DNA of 64,000 nt, taken from assembly GCF_023278565.1 (NCBI RefSeq), contig NC_064682.1:2232001-2296000 (forward strand). The letters are read 5' to 3'. The notes under the pieces were generated by a model, which worked only from the letters and a program-made list of their open reading frames with translations, did no database searches and was not told where the DNA came from. Positions 47,268-61,015 of the stretch are shown in pieces; positions within the stretch are counted from its first letter, which is position 1; each line of letters begins with the position of its first letter. The translations under genes were made by a program, and so were the position numbers. This DNA comes from Colletotrichum lupini (taxonomy: Eukaryota > Ascomycota > Sordariomycetes > Glomerellales > Glomerellaceae).

Positions 47268-50200
47268 TAATAACCTACCCCCTAATTAAAATTTTATAAC
47301 GTCCTCGTCGCTTATATTCCCTAATTATTTTTTTTAAATATAACGCTATTATAATATAATATTATTATAATTATTATAAATATATTATTTAAAATATTCT
47401 ATAGTAGTTATAATTATTATATTTAATAATATAATACTTTAGTAATAAGTTATTAAGTTATTTTTATAGTTTAGTATCGAAATTACGGAGTACCCTTTTA
47501 CGAATTATTTTTTACTCGTTATTAAAAATCGTTATATTAATTATTTTTATTATATAATCTATTTCTTTTTACTATTTTCTTTTTTATATTTCTTATTAAA
47601 AAAGAATTATCCTCGCTTTATTATTTATTATCGTTTTAATAATAATTTTCTATATAAACTTATAGAACTTTTTATTATTATTTTAAACTAGGGTTATATC
47701 GTATTATAAAATTATATCCCTAGGCTTTTTTTTTTAATTAGTAATTATTTTAATTATTTTAAAAGTAAGTATTAAGGCCCGGGAGTCGTACTAATAGTTC
47801 AAAGTACTAGCTTTTATTATTTATAAATAATAAGAAGCGTATTTAGTATATCGTCGTATTTAAGCTCTATAAAATTATAAATAATAAAGTATTTTAATAG
47901 CTTAATTTAGTTAGAATAGTTATACTAATTTTTTAATAAGCTAAGGTTATATAAATATATTACTATTACGATTTCCTTAACTATTATTTCTTTTTTAATA
48001 ATTTTATATAAAGCTCTATATATAAAATATAATAATAAGTCGCCTTTTTTTTAAATTATTTATAAGCGTTTAATAAAGAGTCGTTATAACTAAAATTTTA
48101 TTAAACTCTAAGAAGATAATATTATTTAAGTCGTTATTAAAAAATACTTAGTATAGTATAAGCTATTATAATTCTTTTTATATAGCCGACCTTATTATAT
48201 TAGCTTAGGAGTTAAATAGTACTACTTAAGCATTATTTTATTTAGAATAAATATACTTAGATTAATTTTAATTAGTTATACTAGGGGATCGTTAAGAGTT
48301 AGCTTTAGGGGTATAAGTATCTTTTTTAGTAAATCGTTTTAAAAAGGATTTTTTTATAAAGTTATTACTTTTAGTTTTTTATTACCTATATTCTTTATTC
48401 TTTTAATTTTATATTTTTTTATTAATAGCTTTTTATTAAATAAAACGCCGTCGTTAGATTCTTTTTTATTAAACTCCTCGTTACTAATCCCTTTTTTAAT
48501 TTTAAAAAAATTATCGTTGTTATTTAATAATAACTTCGTATTATTAGCTTTTTTATTCTTAATTTCTAACTCTATAAATAATAAGTCGTTATTAATCGTA
48601 ATCGGGGTTTAAGCTATTATTTTTTTTAGTTAGGATAGTAGCTTTTTATTTATTTAATCTTAGATTCTCTAAGTAGTATTATTTAGTATTATAAATAGTT
48701 AGGTATTAAATATTCTAAGTCTTTTAGGAAATATGTTTATAATAAATAGGTTATATATACTAAATAAACTAGCGAATCCCTTATATTTAGTCTTAAGTCC
48801 GGGGTCCTCTTTATTTACTAAGTCGTTATCCTCGTTTCCTATTTTAAATAGTCCGTTATTCTTACCCTTAATAATTAATAAGTATTATAATAACTTAGAA
48901 GTGTTTATATAATTAATATTAGGGGTTACTAAATTATTAAGATTATTAATAAACGTTTAGTTAATACTTTTTTTATTATATACTTAATTAGCTAAGTTAG
49001 TAAGACTATTATTAGTTTTATTTAGTTATACTATTTTAATATAAGTATATAAAGAAAAAGAAAAAAGTATAGTTAAAATAAATAGAAATAAGGTTTAAAT
49101 AGCTAGCTATAGGTAATATAAAATTAAGATTAAATAATAAGTTCAATCTTTAGCTTTAAGTAAGTACTTAAAATTAGGAATAGTTAATACTATCCTCTAT
49201 TATAAAAAAGAATTATTATTTAACTAAATTAAATATTCTTCTTCTTATAGTAGTAAATACCTTATTATAATAATTTTATAAAAAAGTTCTAACTACTATT
49301 TATATTATTTACTTAGTCTCTCTAATTATAATAAAAACTATAGTCTATTCTTATTTTATTAAATATCGATAATTTTCTTTAGTAAATTAGTAAGTAAAAT
49401 TGTTATTAATATTAGTAATACTCATCTATAGATATTGAGTAATAGTATTAGTTCTAAGTAGTTAACTAAGATTATATTATATATTTTTGCGTATTAAAAT
49501 AAGTCGAATTTATATATAAGTCGTCCGACCCGTTCGAGGATCGTAAAAGGCTTAGTATATTATTATAAGTATTTCTTTTTTAGTATAATTAATTATAGTA
49601 TATTATAACCGCGATATAGTCTTAGTATAATACGTTATTTAACTTCGAAAAATTTAATAAAGCGCTTTTAATTATAATATAATTTTATTTAAATAGTTAT
49701 AATAATAATAGTATCGTATATTTTAAGTCGTATTTTTATTTTAGTTAGTAATTTATCTATTACGTTTATAATTACGTTAATAATATTATTAGGAATAAAT
49801 CTTAAAATAATTTCGTTAAGTAACTTAGTTATTACTACTAATTTATTATTATTAATCTTGAATTATAATTAGGGAATACTATCGGGCTATTAATTTAGGG
49901 ATTTTAGTAATATAAAATATATTCGTAGCGCCGACTTAACTATAAGGTTTATTTATTTATTTTAGCTATTAGTCTAGGGATAGTAAGCTACTAAGTATAA
50001 TAGTTTATTATTATACTTATCCTATATATATTTTTATATTATAAAAAGGAATTTATGGTCTTTATTACTTAGGATTACTTTTAGTAATCCTTAGTTATAG
50101 TGCTATAAAAAGTTTATTAGTAACGTTACCTATTCCTTTATTATTATTATTTTATATCTAAATATTAGACTAATTTATTTAGATATTTTATTAATTACTA

Positions 50201-53200
50201 ATAAGATATAGTCGTATCCTTTTTTTAAAGTTAGTAATCTTAGAATAAAATTAATAGTCATTATATAATAGGGATATAATAACGGTATAATAAGTTATAT
50301 ATTACTATATAGTTAGTATATTTTAAGTTTTATCGTTAAGTATATTAAGTAACCCTAAATATAGCGCTTTAGATTTCGTATAGGTCGTAGTATATAATAT
50401 CTAAATAGTATCGTAACTATTTTATTATAACCTATATAGTTTCCTCTATAAGCCGTTTTAAAAATATTAATATAGTATATTTAAAGAATATATAATTAGT
50501 CGTATATATTATTTATTACTTTTTATAATAATTCCCTGCGCAAAAAAAATAGTAATTCGGCGCGGTTCTTTTTAAATAATATTATATTATTACGGACTAT
50601 TTTAATAATAAATTTAAAAACTAGGTTTATATCGTAACCTTATTAGATTTTCTTTTTAAAACTCGGTACTATTTTAAGAAGAATTATATTAATACTATTC
50701 TATATTATTAATAATATAATATCGTTTTTTAATTATTAATCGTTAGTTATATATATTAATAGTAGACTAATTTATATAATATAGGTATTATTAGTTAAGA
50801 AAACTAATTATGCCTATATTTATATTACCTAATTGTTTAGTACGTCGTTTAGTAAAACGTTTAAGCTACTATTTATTAAATTTAGCTCGTCGTATCCTAA
50901 GTTAGTTAGTAGTTTAAATAGCGCGTCTAGTATAATATATTCCTTACTTAGCTTATATATAACCTAAATATTAAATTAGCTAGCGTATTTTATTACCTTA
51001 ATTAGTTTCTTATTATTAGTATTATTTACTATAATATTAATAATATCCGATTATTATTATAGGCTTATAATAGCGGAATAATTAGTAATAATTATCGTAG
51101 TAAGTTTTAATATAGAGATCTAGTAATTATATTTCTTTAGGACTTAAACAAAACCTAGTATTTCTATTTTTATTAGCTAATATCTTTTTTTAAGCTTAAA
51201 TAGGGTTCGTAATAAGTATAATACTAGTTAAATAGTACCTTTTAATAATAGTTTAGTTAGCTTCTCTTCGTTATTTATAATTATTTATAATACTTTTAGC
51301 TTAATATAATAAGCTATAGTACTAATACCCGTTATTATTATATTAAAATCGATAAATAGTAATTATATTAAGTCGTAGTAATATAGCTTAATATTATTTA
51401 GTAAGTTACTACGTACTTTTTTAAACGCGTACCGTTCTTTATTAGTAATTATAATTAGGACTAATTTTATCTATTATTTATACCTAAGATTTTTATTAGT
51501 AATTCGTTTACTATTTTTAGTCCTTTATTATAATAAATCCGTTTTTAGTTATTTTAATAGTTTTATAATAAATATATATCCCGGGATATTATTATAAAAA
51601 TACCCTACGAGGTTAATAAATATATTAAGGTTACGGAGGGTCGTTAAATATTTAAGTTATTTAAAAATATTTAATTTTCTTATTATAGTAAATAGGCTAA
51701 AAGTATCGACGTATTATTTAAGAACGGTAGTACTCGGAAATTTTATAAAGGTCTTTAATAAGTTAATATTAATATTTTTTTATTATAATAAATGAAAAAC
51801 GGCGTCGAGGTTAGTAATATATTCTTTTAATATATTAGATTTAATAATAATATTATTATAATATAATTAGGCTGAGACGTTTATAAAGAGGGCGTTTATT
51901 TATTATTAAATATAGGCGTTCGAGTTTTTATAACTTATTATAATATAGTTAAAAATATATTATTCGTTAAGTATAATAATTATAAAAGCGTTGCGAGATT
52001 CGGGGTATATTTATTGTTAATAATAAAACGAACTTATATTTATAACTATAATATAGTACTTATTTTTAATAATATTAAAAATATCGTCTTATAATTATAT
52101 TAAATAGCTATTTAGGAATACGATCTTATTTAATCCGCAGATATTAATAATTATATAGCCTTTTTATTTTTTATTAACTTTATACTATATTATAAAAACT
52201 AAAAATAAAAACGGTACTAAGTTTATAATACAATATAGTCGTCCCTAGTTAATAAGTATATCTAGTTATTTCCGGACGACGTTTTTTTTATTAACTTTTA
52301 AATAGTAGATCTTTTTTATTTTAGGGACCTCTTTTTCTTAGCTTAGTTTAAGAATAATTCGTATTTATTAGTTTTTAAGAATATTAATAAAGCCGGTATC
52401 CTTAAAAACGTCTTAGAAATAGTTTAATAAGGGTATAAAGTAGTTTATTTTATTAGCTCCGTTATATATCGTAATTTTAGTTATATTTTTTTTTATTCGG
52501 TCCGTTAGCTAGACCTCTATTAGCTTAGAAGTTATAGCCTCGTTTAGTTTACTATCCGTATTATTAAAATTAGCTACTATACTTACCTAATCGTTATTAA
52601 CTTATTAATAATAAGTATCTTTAACAATTAAATTAAAAGAGCCGACTTTAGTTTTTATAGGGATTATAATAAGTTTATTAGTATTATTAATAATTATAAT
52701 ATAATATATATTCTCGTTAATTAATAATATATAGAATATAAACTTATTATATAGTACTAACTTAAATAATAGGTCTTTATTAGTTATTACGGAATATAAA
52801 ACTAGGAATAGGGAAGATATATATAGTAATATAGTTATTATCGTAGCTAATTAGATCGTAGCTTTAATAAGTAGTCTATATTTAGTATTATAAAACGCTA
52901 GGACGTCAATATTATATAATTAAATAATAATAATAAAAGTAGTAAAGTCGATTTTAAATTTTTCTAGTTTTATAATATTAGTACTAATTAATATATTTAT
53001 CTATAGGCTATTAACTAGCGATATTTCTCGTATAAAGTATACTAAAGATAGTATACTATCGTTTATAATAGTACCCTTAATATAAAATAAGAAGATTATA
53101 TAGTTTTATATTTGGTATATATTTATTTTAATATTTCTAATAGTCAAAGGAACGGCGCGTTATTTAATTTTTAAAAATAAAAAAATAATTATAATTTATT

Positions 53201-54129
53201 ATTAGTTAGTAATCGATTAATTATAGCCTATATTAATATAAACTTCCTTTTTAATATTATTATTAAGGGAAGTTATAAATCGTAGTTATATAATAATAGA
53301 TATTCTTATTTTAAATCTTATCTTAATATTTAATTTAGAATCCGTAATAGAGGTAATAATAAGTAGTTTAGTTTTATTAGTAGCTAGAGTATTTATTATT
53401 AACGAAGTAGTTACCGTATCGTCCTCCGTTATTAATATAATATTATTAGGTATACTTTTCTCTAATCCTCGTTATTTAATAACTAGGGAATTTTAAAAAA
53501 GGCGTTAGCCGTTGGTATTTATAGTCTATGTTAAAGACCTACGTTATATACGTTACGGAGATATTAAAATAGTTTATTATTTAAAGCGAATTACTTATTA
53601 TATTTCTTATAATTATATATATTTAAAAGGTTAGTAATAAAAATGCTACGTCCCTAATTACGGGTATTAGATTATAATTTAAAGGTCCGTAGTTCGTATT
53701 ATTAAAATTATTATTTATATTTAGTTCTTTTAGTTAGTCGTTACTATAGTACGCTTATTTTAGATTCTAGTCCTCGTTTTATTTTAATAGCTCTTTATCT
53801 TATTTTTTTAATACGTAGGCTTATATATATATATAATATAATTAATTATAATTAGAACGGTTTAAATAGTAGTTATTGCGCTATTAATATAGTTTATTAA
53901 GGTTATTATTAGGGTTATAAGTATACCCACTAGATTATAGTAGCGCTATAGAACTTCTTATTTAAGGGGGTCGGTATAACTAAAACTAAGTACTTTATTA
54001 CGTCTATTACGTAATATTAATTATCTAGCTATTAGCCTACGTCGTAAATTAATTATTTATTTAATTACCTCTTTAAAAATTACTACTTTTATATAAGTTA
54101 TTCTAGCACGTATAGCTTTAACGAGGTAA

Positions 54130-54615
54130 TGCGGGATATTCTTATAAAGAATATAAAAAGTGAATATTCATATAGAAGCAAGAATATATGAATATAGGGG
54201 ATATAAGCGTATATAAAAGAGGTTTTTGTAGTAAAGAGAGTAATATAGTTGAATTACTATATGAGAAGTTGCTTGCTTAACGAAAGGTCTAGGTAGGCAA
54301 ATACACGCCTACATATAGGCATAAAAACCTCCTACTAGAATATTCCATTGCTTATTAATTATGATATAATTAATAAGCGTATACGTAAGTGAATGCGTAA
54401 TCGTAGTACGTAATTCCGCCTCGAGTAAATTCCAGATTATTCAGTTACCTTCCAGTACTTTCCACTGCTCACGTAAGCTTATATAAGCAGTATTGCTTAC
54501 ATAATCAATACCTATAATAATCTACAGAAATCGTAGATTAATATGGTATATAGTTTGCTTACGTAATATTGATAATAAGGCGAATAATAAGGTAAACAAA
54601 GTTACCTTCGTAACA
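54130..54615. mobile_element. 486-bp less-mutated insert, candidate solo LTR
   Basis: Inside the RIP-mutated outer element this stretch keeps many CA and TG dinucleotides (for example TTCCACTGCTCACG). It starts TGCGGGATATT and ends CTTCGTAACA, so it has TG...CA ends. It contains a palindrome with 12-bp arms (GCTTATTAATTA/TAATTAATAAGC, about 54350-54378) and repeated GCTTACGTAA words. The flanking pentamers GGTAA and GTTAT do not match, so the boundaries or the solo-LTR reading may be wrong. It has no coding capacity. Confidence 0.5.
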
Positions 54616-55683
54616 GTTATTATATTAAATAAATAGCTTATGGTTATTTAAATAATTAAAGTCGTTATACCGATTATAATTAGATTACTTATTAAACTAC
54701 TAATAGTTATAGTTCGGTTAGTAATTATTAAACTTTAGTTTTTATAATAAATAGGGAGTATTTTAATATTTTCTTCTTTATAAAACTAACCTTAGTTCGG
54801 GAACTAGGTCGTTATTATATAAAGAGCTCGTTATTACTTATTATACTTAGTAATTATTTTATATAAGATATTTATTCTTAGCTATACGAATTAAAATACT
54901 CTTTTTATTATTGAGGCGGTTTAAGAACCAAATTAGGGTTATTATTATTATTAGCTTTTTTATTTATACCTAAATCTTATTATTAAGAGCTTTAAAAATA
55001 ACTTCAAGTTATATTTAAATATCGTCGATTTTTATATTTCGTACGTTACGAATTATTATTTATATAAATAGTTTAACTATATATCCGTTAGCGAGGTCCT
55101 TAATTATAAGTTTTTATATATATAATACGTTAAGGGCTTTAGAGGAATTTTATTTAAACTACTTTTATAAAATCTTAATAATAACTTATATTTCGTAATT
55201 AGATAGAGCTAGTTATTTTAATTATATAAGCTTAGTAATATATTATATTAACGCTATACTTAGTAAGTAAAACGACTATACTTTTTTAATAGCTACGTCG
55301 CTTTTAGTTATTACGAAATACTAGAGCTTATTATAAAAAATATAAACGTTAGTATAAGTAATAAACTTAGTACTAAAAGTAATATTATATTTCGAATTAT
55401 TATAACTAGTTAGATTAAAATATTTAATCTCCTTTAGTTTTAAAAATATAAACTAATTACTATTAGGTCTAGGAGTTAATTATTAACTACTATTATTATT
55501 ATTATTTATATTATTTATAATTAAGGCTATTATCGTAGTAATTTAGGCGATTATATTAGTAAAGAGATTACTAATCGGGTTATTATTACTTATAAACTAG
55601 TTATTACTATTTATATTACCGTTTACTATTTTAAGAAGCTTTACTAACTCGTCGTAATTACTAAGTAGAGAAGGGTATAAGTA

Positions 55684-55782
55684 GTAGTTACTTAGGTTAG
55701 TAATAAGACTTTTTAAATCGAAGTAGTTACTTAGGTTAGTAATAAGACTTTTTAAATCGAAGTAGTTACTTAGGTTAGTAAT
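55684..55782. repeat. 39-bp tandem repeat, about 2.5 copies
   Basis: Unit of 39 bp beginning GTAGTTACTTAGGTTAGTAA at 55684, 55723 and 55762 (the last partial). The full copies appear identical. It lies within the RIP-mutated outer element. Confidence 0.9.
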
Positions 55783-56235
55783 ACGTATCGCTATTAGTAT
55801 TAAAAGTACGGTAGGTAACGATTATAATTAAATAAGAGTCGTTAAATAAGTATCGTTAAATAACGTTAGTTAGTAATCGAATTTTATAATATGGATTTAT
55901 TAAATTATTATATTAACTCCTCGTACCGATTTTAAAAATTTAATAGGGTAGTTTAGCTCGATTTTATTAATATGAGTATTAATAATTTAATTAGCTTATT
56001 ATAATACCCGCGTTATATAACGTTAGTTAGTATTTATAACTCTCGCTACGTAGGGGTAGTTCGTATTATTAATATAAAAACGTAGTAATTATTTAGCTTT
56101 TAGCTTAGTTATTATCGGTCGTATTTTTTATAAGGGTAGAGTAAGGATTATTTAGTAAATTAAATCCTAGTTATAATAGGTTAATAAAAAAGAAATTCTT
56201 AGTACCGGGTCGTATTATAGGTTATATTACTAAAT

Positions 56236-56395
56236 TACTAGGGGTAAAAGTAGGGTTAATATAATGTGTTAAGTAGTGGTTAATTCTTCTAGGTAATGTG
56301 GGCAGAAGCCCCTAATGTGGGCAGAAGCCCCTATGTATAGTTGTGGCTGGTCGCTACCAGTTGTGGCACACAGCCTGTGGCTGTGTAGTGTAGCA
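56236..56395 (-). repeat. right LTR of outer element
   Basis: 160 bp. 56236 to about 56261 is RIP-mutated (TACTAGGGGTAAAAG for TGCCGGGGGCAAAGG); the rest is intact and contains the doubled word GGGCAGAAGCCCCTA. It is followed directly by the ATCAA target duplication. Confidence 0.93.
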
Positions 56396-56400
56396 ATCAA

Positions 56401-56902
56401 GGTATATTGTGGCGTCGCGCTCGTTGCTCGCCCGTTGCTGGGGAGAGTTATGTCATTGCTAAGTAGGCGGTACCGACGGCTTTCACATCCCGTTCACAAT
56501 TAGGCATTTTCCCCAGCAATCGCATCCATTTACACATTTCGAGCTTCCTGGACGCGATCAGCCATTCTACTACAAAGGGGGCGAGTACCACCTAGTCTCC
56601 TAAGAGTCCTGGCACTATATCGATCCCTCTCATGAAATTTCTATGAAGTCGGTAAAGCCCACATTCGCTTGTTTTTCTCCCCTTCTTTCCTGTTTTTCTC
56701 TCTGGATTTACCCCTCCAAGAGTCCAACATCCAACTGACACCTTTACGCCGAAACTCCAGAAAACCAGGCGCCCATTTCTCCTTCCAGCCTAGAAACACA
56801 ATTTTCTCTGAGAGATCCTCCGACCTCCCCCCATCTCATTGCAGACAAAAACCGCATTCCGACAATATTCACGAAGACAGCCCGCAGCTGCGCTACACAG
56901 TC
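56401..56902. other. upstream region of SNF2 gene
   Basis: 502 bp of normal composition between the retrotransposon and the SNF2 start. From 56669 the reading frame is open into the gene but has no ATG before 56903. The 5' UTR and promoter presumably lie here, next to the element's LTR. Confidence 0.5.
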
Positions 56903-59900
56903 ATGGTTAACCAAAGGAATCCGGCCAGAGGCCCTTTGCGCCCGGTCAATCCTAACGACGATTCGCAATCATCAACTAGCCGCGAGCTTCCAAAGACGAG
57001 CAACCCGAGTAAGGAATCCCGTGGTGCCGCACACTTGCTTTCACGAGCTGAAAGTCGGGACTCAGCTTCATTCGACCCTGACGACCTTGCCGCCCAAGTC
57101 GGTTCCATGCGCTTGTCAACAACACCGAAGTCGAAAGCATCCGCAGCGATCCCGAATTCGTCTGCGAGGCGCAACCCGCCAGCCTATCGCCAAACGAGTC
57201 CTGATCTGGTCGAAATATCCCGCAACGACTTCAAGCCGCCTCCTCGACCAGCTCCGAAGGCGAGCGAATCAAGCTCGCAACACGAGCAGTCAATACTGCA
57301 CTCCGATGCGTTGGAGTCATTCTTCTCGGATGTCAAACGTCATGATCCATTTCATTCTTCGTCGTCACAGCCTGTTTTTGGTCATCCTACCAAGATTCTG
57401 TCCTCTCTTAAGCAGAAGGCAACAGGTATCTTCAACGAAAGGAGATCACGCCCCGAGCATCACCGACCTCAGCAGATGGCTGTTCCATCAGTCCCTCTCT
57501 ACCAAGACAAGAAACCCGAGCCACCCACACTGTATAGCTCCATAGGCCCCGATGCCAACCCTTCGACCTTTAGGCCCACCACAACCTTTGGAGAAAACGA
57601 GTTCTGGACAGACCCTGCGAAGGCGTCGTCCGATCTGAAGGCTCTACTGGAGGGCGGAATGGAATCAGGGGATGAGGGCGAAGAAAAGGAGAAAGGCGAA
57701 GCCGTGAATGACGGTACTGTGGAGGGCCTCAAAGTGAAGCTTCTGCCTCACCAGGTTGAAGGTGTGGAGTGGATGCGAGGTCGCGAACTCGGCCCAGTGA
57801 AGAAGGGCAAGGTACCTAAGGGTGGCATTTTGGCGGACGACATGGGTCTTGGCAAGACTCTTCAGACCATTTCCTTGATACTCAGCAACCAAAAACCCAA
57901 CAAGGATGAAGCGGGCTGGAAGAAGCACTTCAGCGGTATCGAGAAGACAACCCTCGTGGTCGCGCCTCTTGCCTTGATCAGGCAGTGGGAGGCGGAGATC
58001 AAAGAGAAGGTGACCAAGTCGCACGGGCTCAAGGTTTGTGTTCATCATGGACCTCAACGCACGAAGAATTTCAAGGACCTCGCATTGTACGACGTCGTAG
58101 TTACAACCTATCAAGTATTGGTTTCTGAATGGGGTCACTCCTCAGAAGATGAGAAGGGTGTCAAAGCAGGCGCTTTCGGCCTCCATTGGTGGCGAGTTGT
58201 GCTCGACGAGGCACATGCAATCAAGAACCGCAACGCCAAGTCGACAAAAGCCTGTTACGCTCTGCGTTCAGAGTATCGATGGTGCCTGTCAGGAACCCCG
58301 ATGCAGAACAATCTGGAGGAGCTGCAGTCCCTCATCAAGTTCCTCCGTATCAAGCCATACGATGATCTCAAGGAATGGAAAGAGCAGATCGAGAAGCCTC
58401 TCAAGAATGGCCAGGGCCATGTGGCAATCGGCCGGCTTCACAGTCTTCTGCGATGCTTCATGAAACGACGCACGAAGGAAATTCTCAAGGAAGATGGTGC
58501 CCTCAACCCTGGCGGCAAGCCAACTAAGGAAGGCGAGAAGTCCACCACTGGCTTCAAAGTCACGGAGCGCAAGGTCGTCACAATTGCCACAAAATTTTCC
58601 CCAGCAGAGCGTCGCTTCTATACCAGACTGGAAGCTCGAGCCGACAAGAGCATCGAGCAAATGCTTCAGGGAAAGATCAACTATGCTAATGCCTTGGTTC
58701 TGCTCCTGCGGCTCAGGCAGGCTTGTAACCATCCAAAGCTACTTGAAGGCAAGCTCGAAAAGGACAGGGAAGCGTTGTCTGATGCCGCCCCGAAGACCGC
58801 GCGCGGAGACATCGACTCTCTTGCTGAAATGTTTGGCGGAATGGGCATAGTTTCAAGGCAATGCGACGTCTGCGGTCGTGAGTTGCCGCGGGACGTAGCC
58901 AATAGCGGCAAAGACACCTGCCAGGAGTGTCGCGAAGACCTGGCGTATTTCAATGAGCACGAGACGCCGAAGTCAAGGAAACAAAAGAAGCAGAAGAGCA
59001 GTGTCAAGAAGGTGGTGCGGAAATCCTTAGGAGGGGATGCCGAAGAAGACACACCGTACAAGCCCAAGGCCAGGAGGCCCAGAAACAGAAACGTCGTCGT
59101 CGATAGTGATGATGAGGAGGCAGACGGCAGCTGGCTCGTACCCGAGGTTCAGCAGGGCCAATTGCGGATGGGCAAGGCCGGCGGCGAAGAGGATGAGAAT
59201 GCCGAGGGAGGTGGCGAGTGGATTGGTGCGAATGATTCCAAGCACGATTCCGAAGACGAAGACGACGACAGCCAGCTCGACAGCTTTGTTGTGAAGGATG
59301 ACGAGGACAAGCACGGTCAGGATGGCGACCAGAGTGACGTCTCCGACGACAGCCTCCTCTCAATAGGAGCGATAGCATCGCAGGTTAAGGAGGAGAAGCT
59401 CAGATCTTCGCAGTCGCGTGTTTCGGACTCCGAAACTGATTCGGAAGAAGACACTGGTGTAGATGAGTCGGAGCTGCATTCCGACAAGGACACCGATTAC
59501 GATCCTGCGAGCAAGGCATCCAAGGTTCTGGCCTCGGCCAAGATTCGCGAAATGATGCAGATTCTCCACAAGGAGGCCCGCAAGCACAAGTTCATTGTCT
59601 TTTCGCAATTCACGTCCATGATGGACCTCGTTGAGCCTTTCTTCCGCAAGGATGGGCTCAAGTTCACTCGGTACGACGGCAGCATGAAGAACGACGAGCG
59701 CGAGGCTAGTCTGGACCGACTTCGCAACGACAAGAACACGCGTATTCTTCTCTGCAGTCTCAAGTGCGGTAGCTTGGGTCTCAACTTGACTGCGGCGACT
59801 CGTGTCATTATCCTGGAGCCTTTCTGGAATCCTGTAAGTCTCCCACAGCGTTTTGTTCGAGACAAATACATCTTCCAGTGTGCTAATCATCCTACCTCTT

Positions 59901-60289
59901 TCTAGTTTGTCGAGGAACAAGCCATCGACAGAGTACACCGCCTCACGCAGACGGTCGACGTCATCGTCTACAAGCTCACCGTGGAGAACACGGTAGAGGA
60001 GCGCATTCTCGCGCTGCAGGACAAGAAGCGACTCCTCGCCGAGACGGCCATTGAGGGCGGCATGAAGAAGGACGCCTTCAAGCTCGGATTCAAGGAGATT
60101 ATGGATCTGTTCCGCCGCGATGCCCCCCAAGCGCCCGTCATCGGCCTTGGTGATTCTTATCCTGACCCGTCGGCCTCCCAGGCCACCTCGGCGAGAACGA
60201 GCAGGCAAGGGTCTCCCGAGTCCAGCTTGGTTGCGGGAAAGAAGAAGGCCAAGAAGCCTGAGCACGAGATGTTTGGTCGGCGTTGGTAG
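56903..60289 (+). CDS. ULS1: SNF2-family DNA-dependent ATPase (ULS1/Rad5-Rad16-like)
   Basis: Double-stranded DNA translocase. Exons 56903-59833 and 59906-60289 give 1104 aa. A disordered Ser/Pro-rich N-terminus of about 270 residues precedes the ATPase: motif I DDMGLGKT (312-319), motif II DEAH (435-438), SGTPMQN after it, then [10 protein letters not shown] and the C-terminal motifs [25 protein letters not shown] across the intron, and TVEERIL. Between the lobes is a four-Cys site (C654, C657, C673, C676) where Rad5/Rad16/Uls1 proteins carry a RING finger. It is followed by a long acidic, Lys-rich insertion (about 690-870). The start at 56903 is the first ATG in the frame. Assignment to ULS1 rather than another Rad5-like member is tentative; involvement in SUMO-conjugate clearance or repair is inference from that family. 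Confidence 0.85.
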
Positions 60290-61015
60290 AAACCCCTTTT
60301 TAATCACTTTCTATCCTGTCTCGTCCTGGTGGGCAATGTTATGGACTAGAAGGGAAAACATGTTTCGCGTATCATGACGGGAAGGAGGCAGTGTGCGTTT
60401 TAGGAGTTGTGCGACGATGACGGCTTCATCCACAGAGCCCAGGACCATTGGCGTTATAGGATTCTTTTTCTTCCTATGATACGATGATAGAAACAAAAGG
60501 GAATTTCGACATTCGTTTGATCAAGCACCGATGCAAATCACTCCCTTCCTTGCTTCACTTACTTCGCAACGCATGACCGGAACAGCGATTCGACAATGAG
60601 AGCAAAAGAATACACCAACCACGAGACAAGGTAGTGTACAGATTCGAGTGTTATTTACCCTTCCCTCGGCCTTCCTCTACTTCCTACTTTCACTACGGTG
60701 GTTTCCCTCCCTCCCCACAATCGACAAATTACCCGCCATACCGGGTATGATGCCCTCTGGACGGGCTTGGAACTCCCAAAAAGTTGACAGTCGTCATCCT
60801 GAATTCAATCAACCTATACGATTGACTGATTGCTACACAACATAACTTTGCATGGCCGAGGGGCGGCCGTTAATGCCCAAAATACCTCCCAGACACAGTC
60901 AATAAAAGTCATTAAAAATATTGAACGTACTCCGCCTAATAGGATGGCCTCCGACCGAACTGACCACCTCATCTACTTAATATCAAGGCTGCTTGCTACT
61001 GCCCAGTCCCCGCGT
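60290..61015. other. convergent 3' region, SNF2 / HSE1
   Basis: 726 bp between convergent stop codons. It contains a T-rich stretch typical of fungal 3' regions. No gene was recognised. Confidence 0.5.

Larger units (their letters stand above)
40782..56395 (-). mobile_element. outer LTR retrotransposon, RIP-mutated, interrupted by a second element
   Basis: Bounded by 160-bp LTRs that start TG and end CA and by a perfect 5-bp target duplication ATCAA (40777-40781 and 56396-56400). Without the inserted element its length is about 9.3 kb. Orientation is minus: a polypurine tract (AGGGGGTAGG on the minus strand, 47274-47283) abuts the inner end of the left LTR. A minus-strand stretch near 51560-51610 translates to VGYFYNNIPGY, resembling the segment after the reverse transcriptase fingers in fungal gypsy-type elements (GYLRxxIPGY). 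The interior is strongly RIP-mutated and all frames are closed, so the element is dead. The superfamily assignment is tentative. Confidence 0.85.

Noticed and set aside
41165..56235. CRISPR-like or regularly spaced repeats in the AT-rich block
   Set aside because: Repeated short words come from RIP-driven TA enrichment. No regular repeat-spacer pattern exists, and this is fungal DNA.
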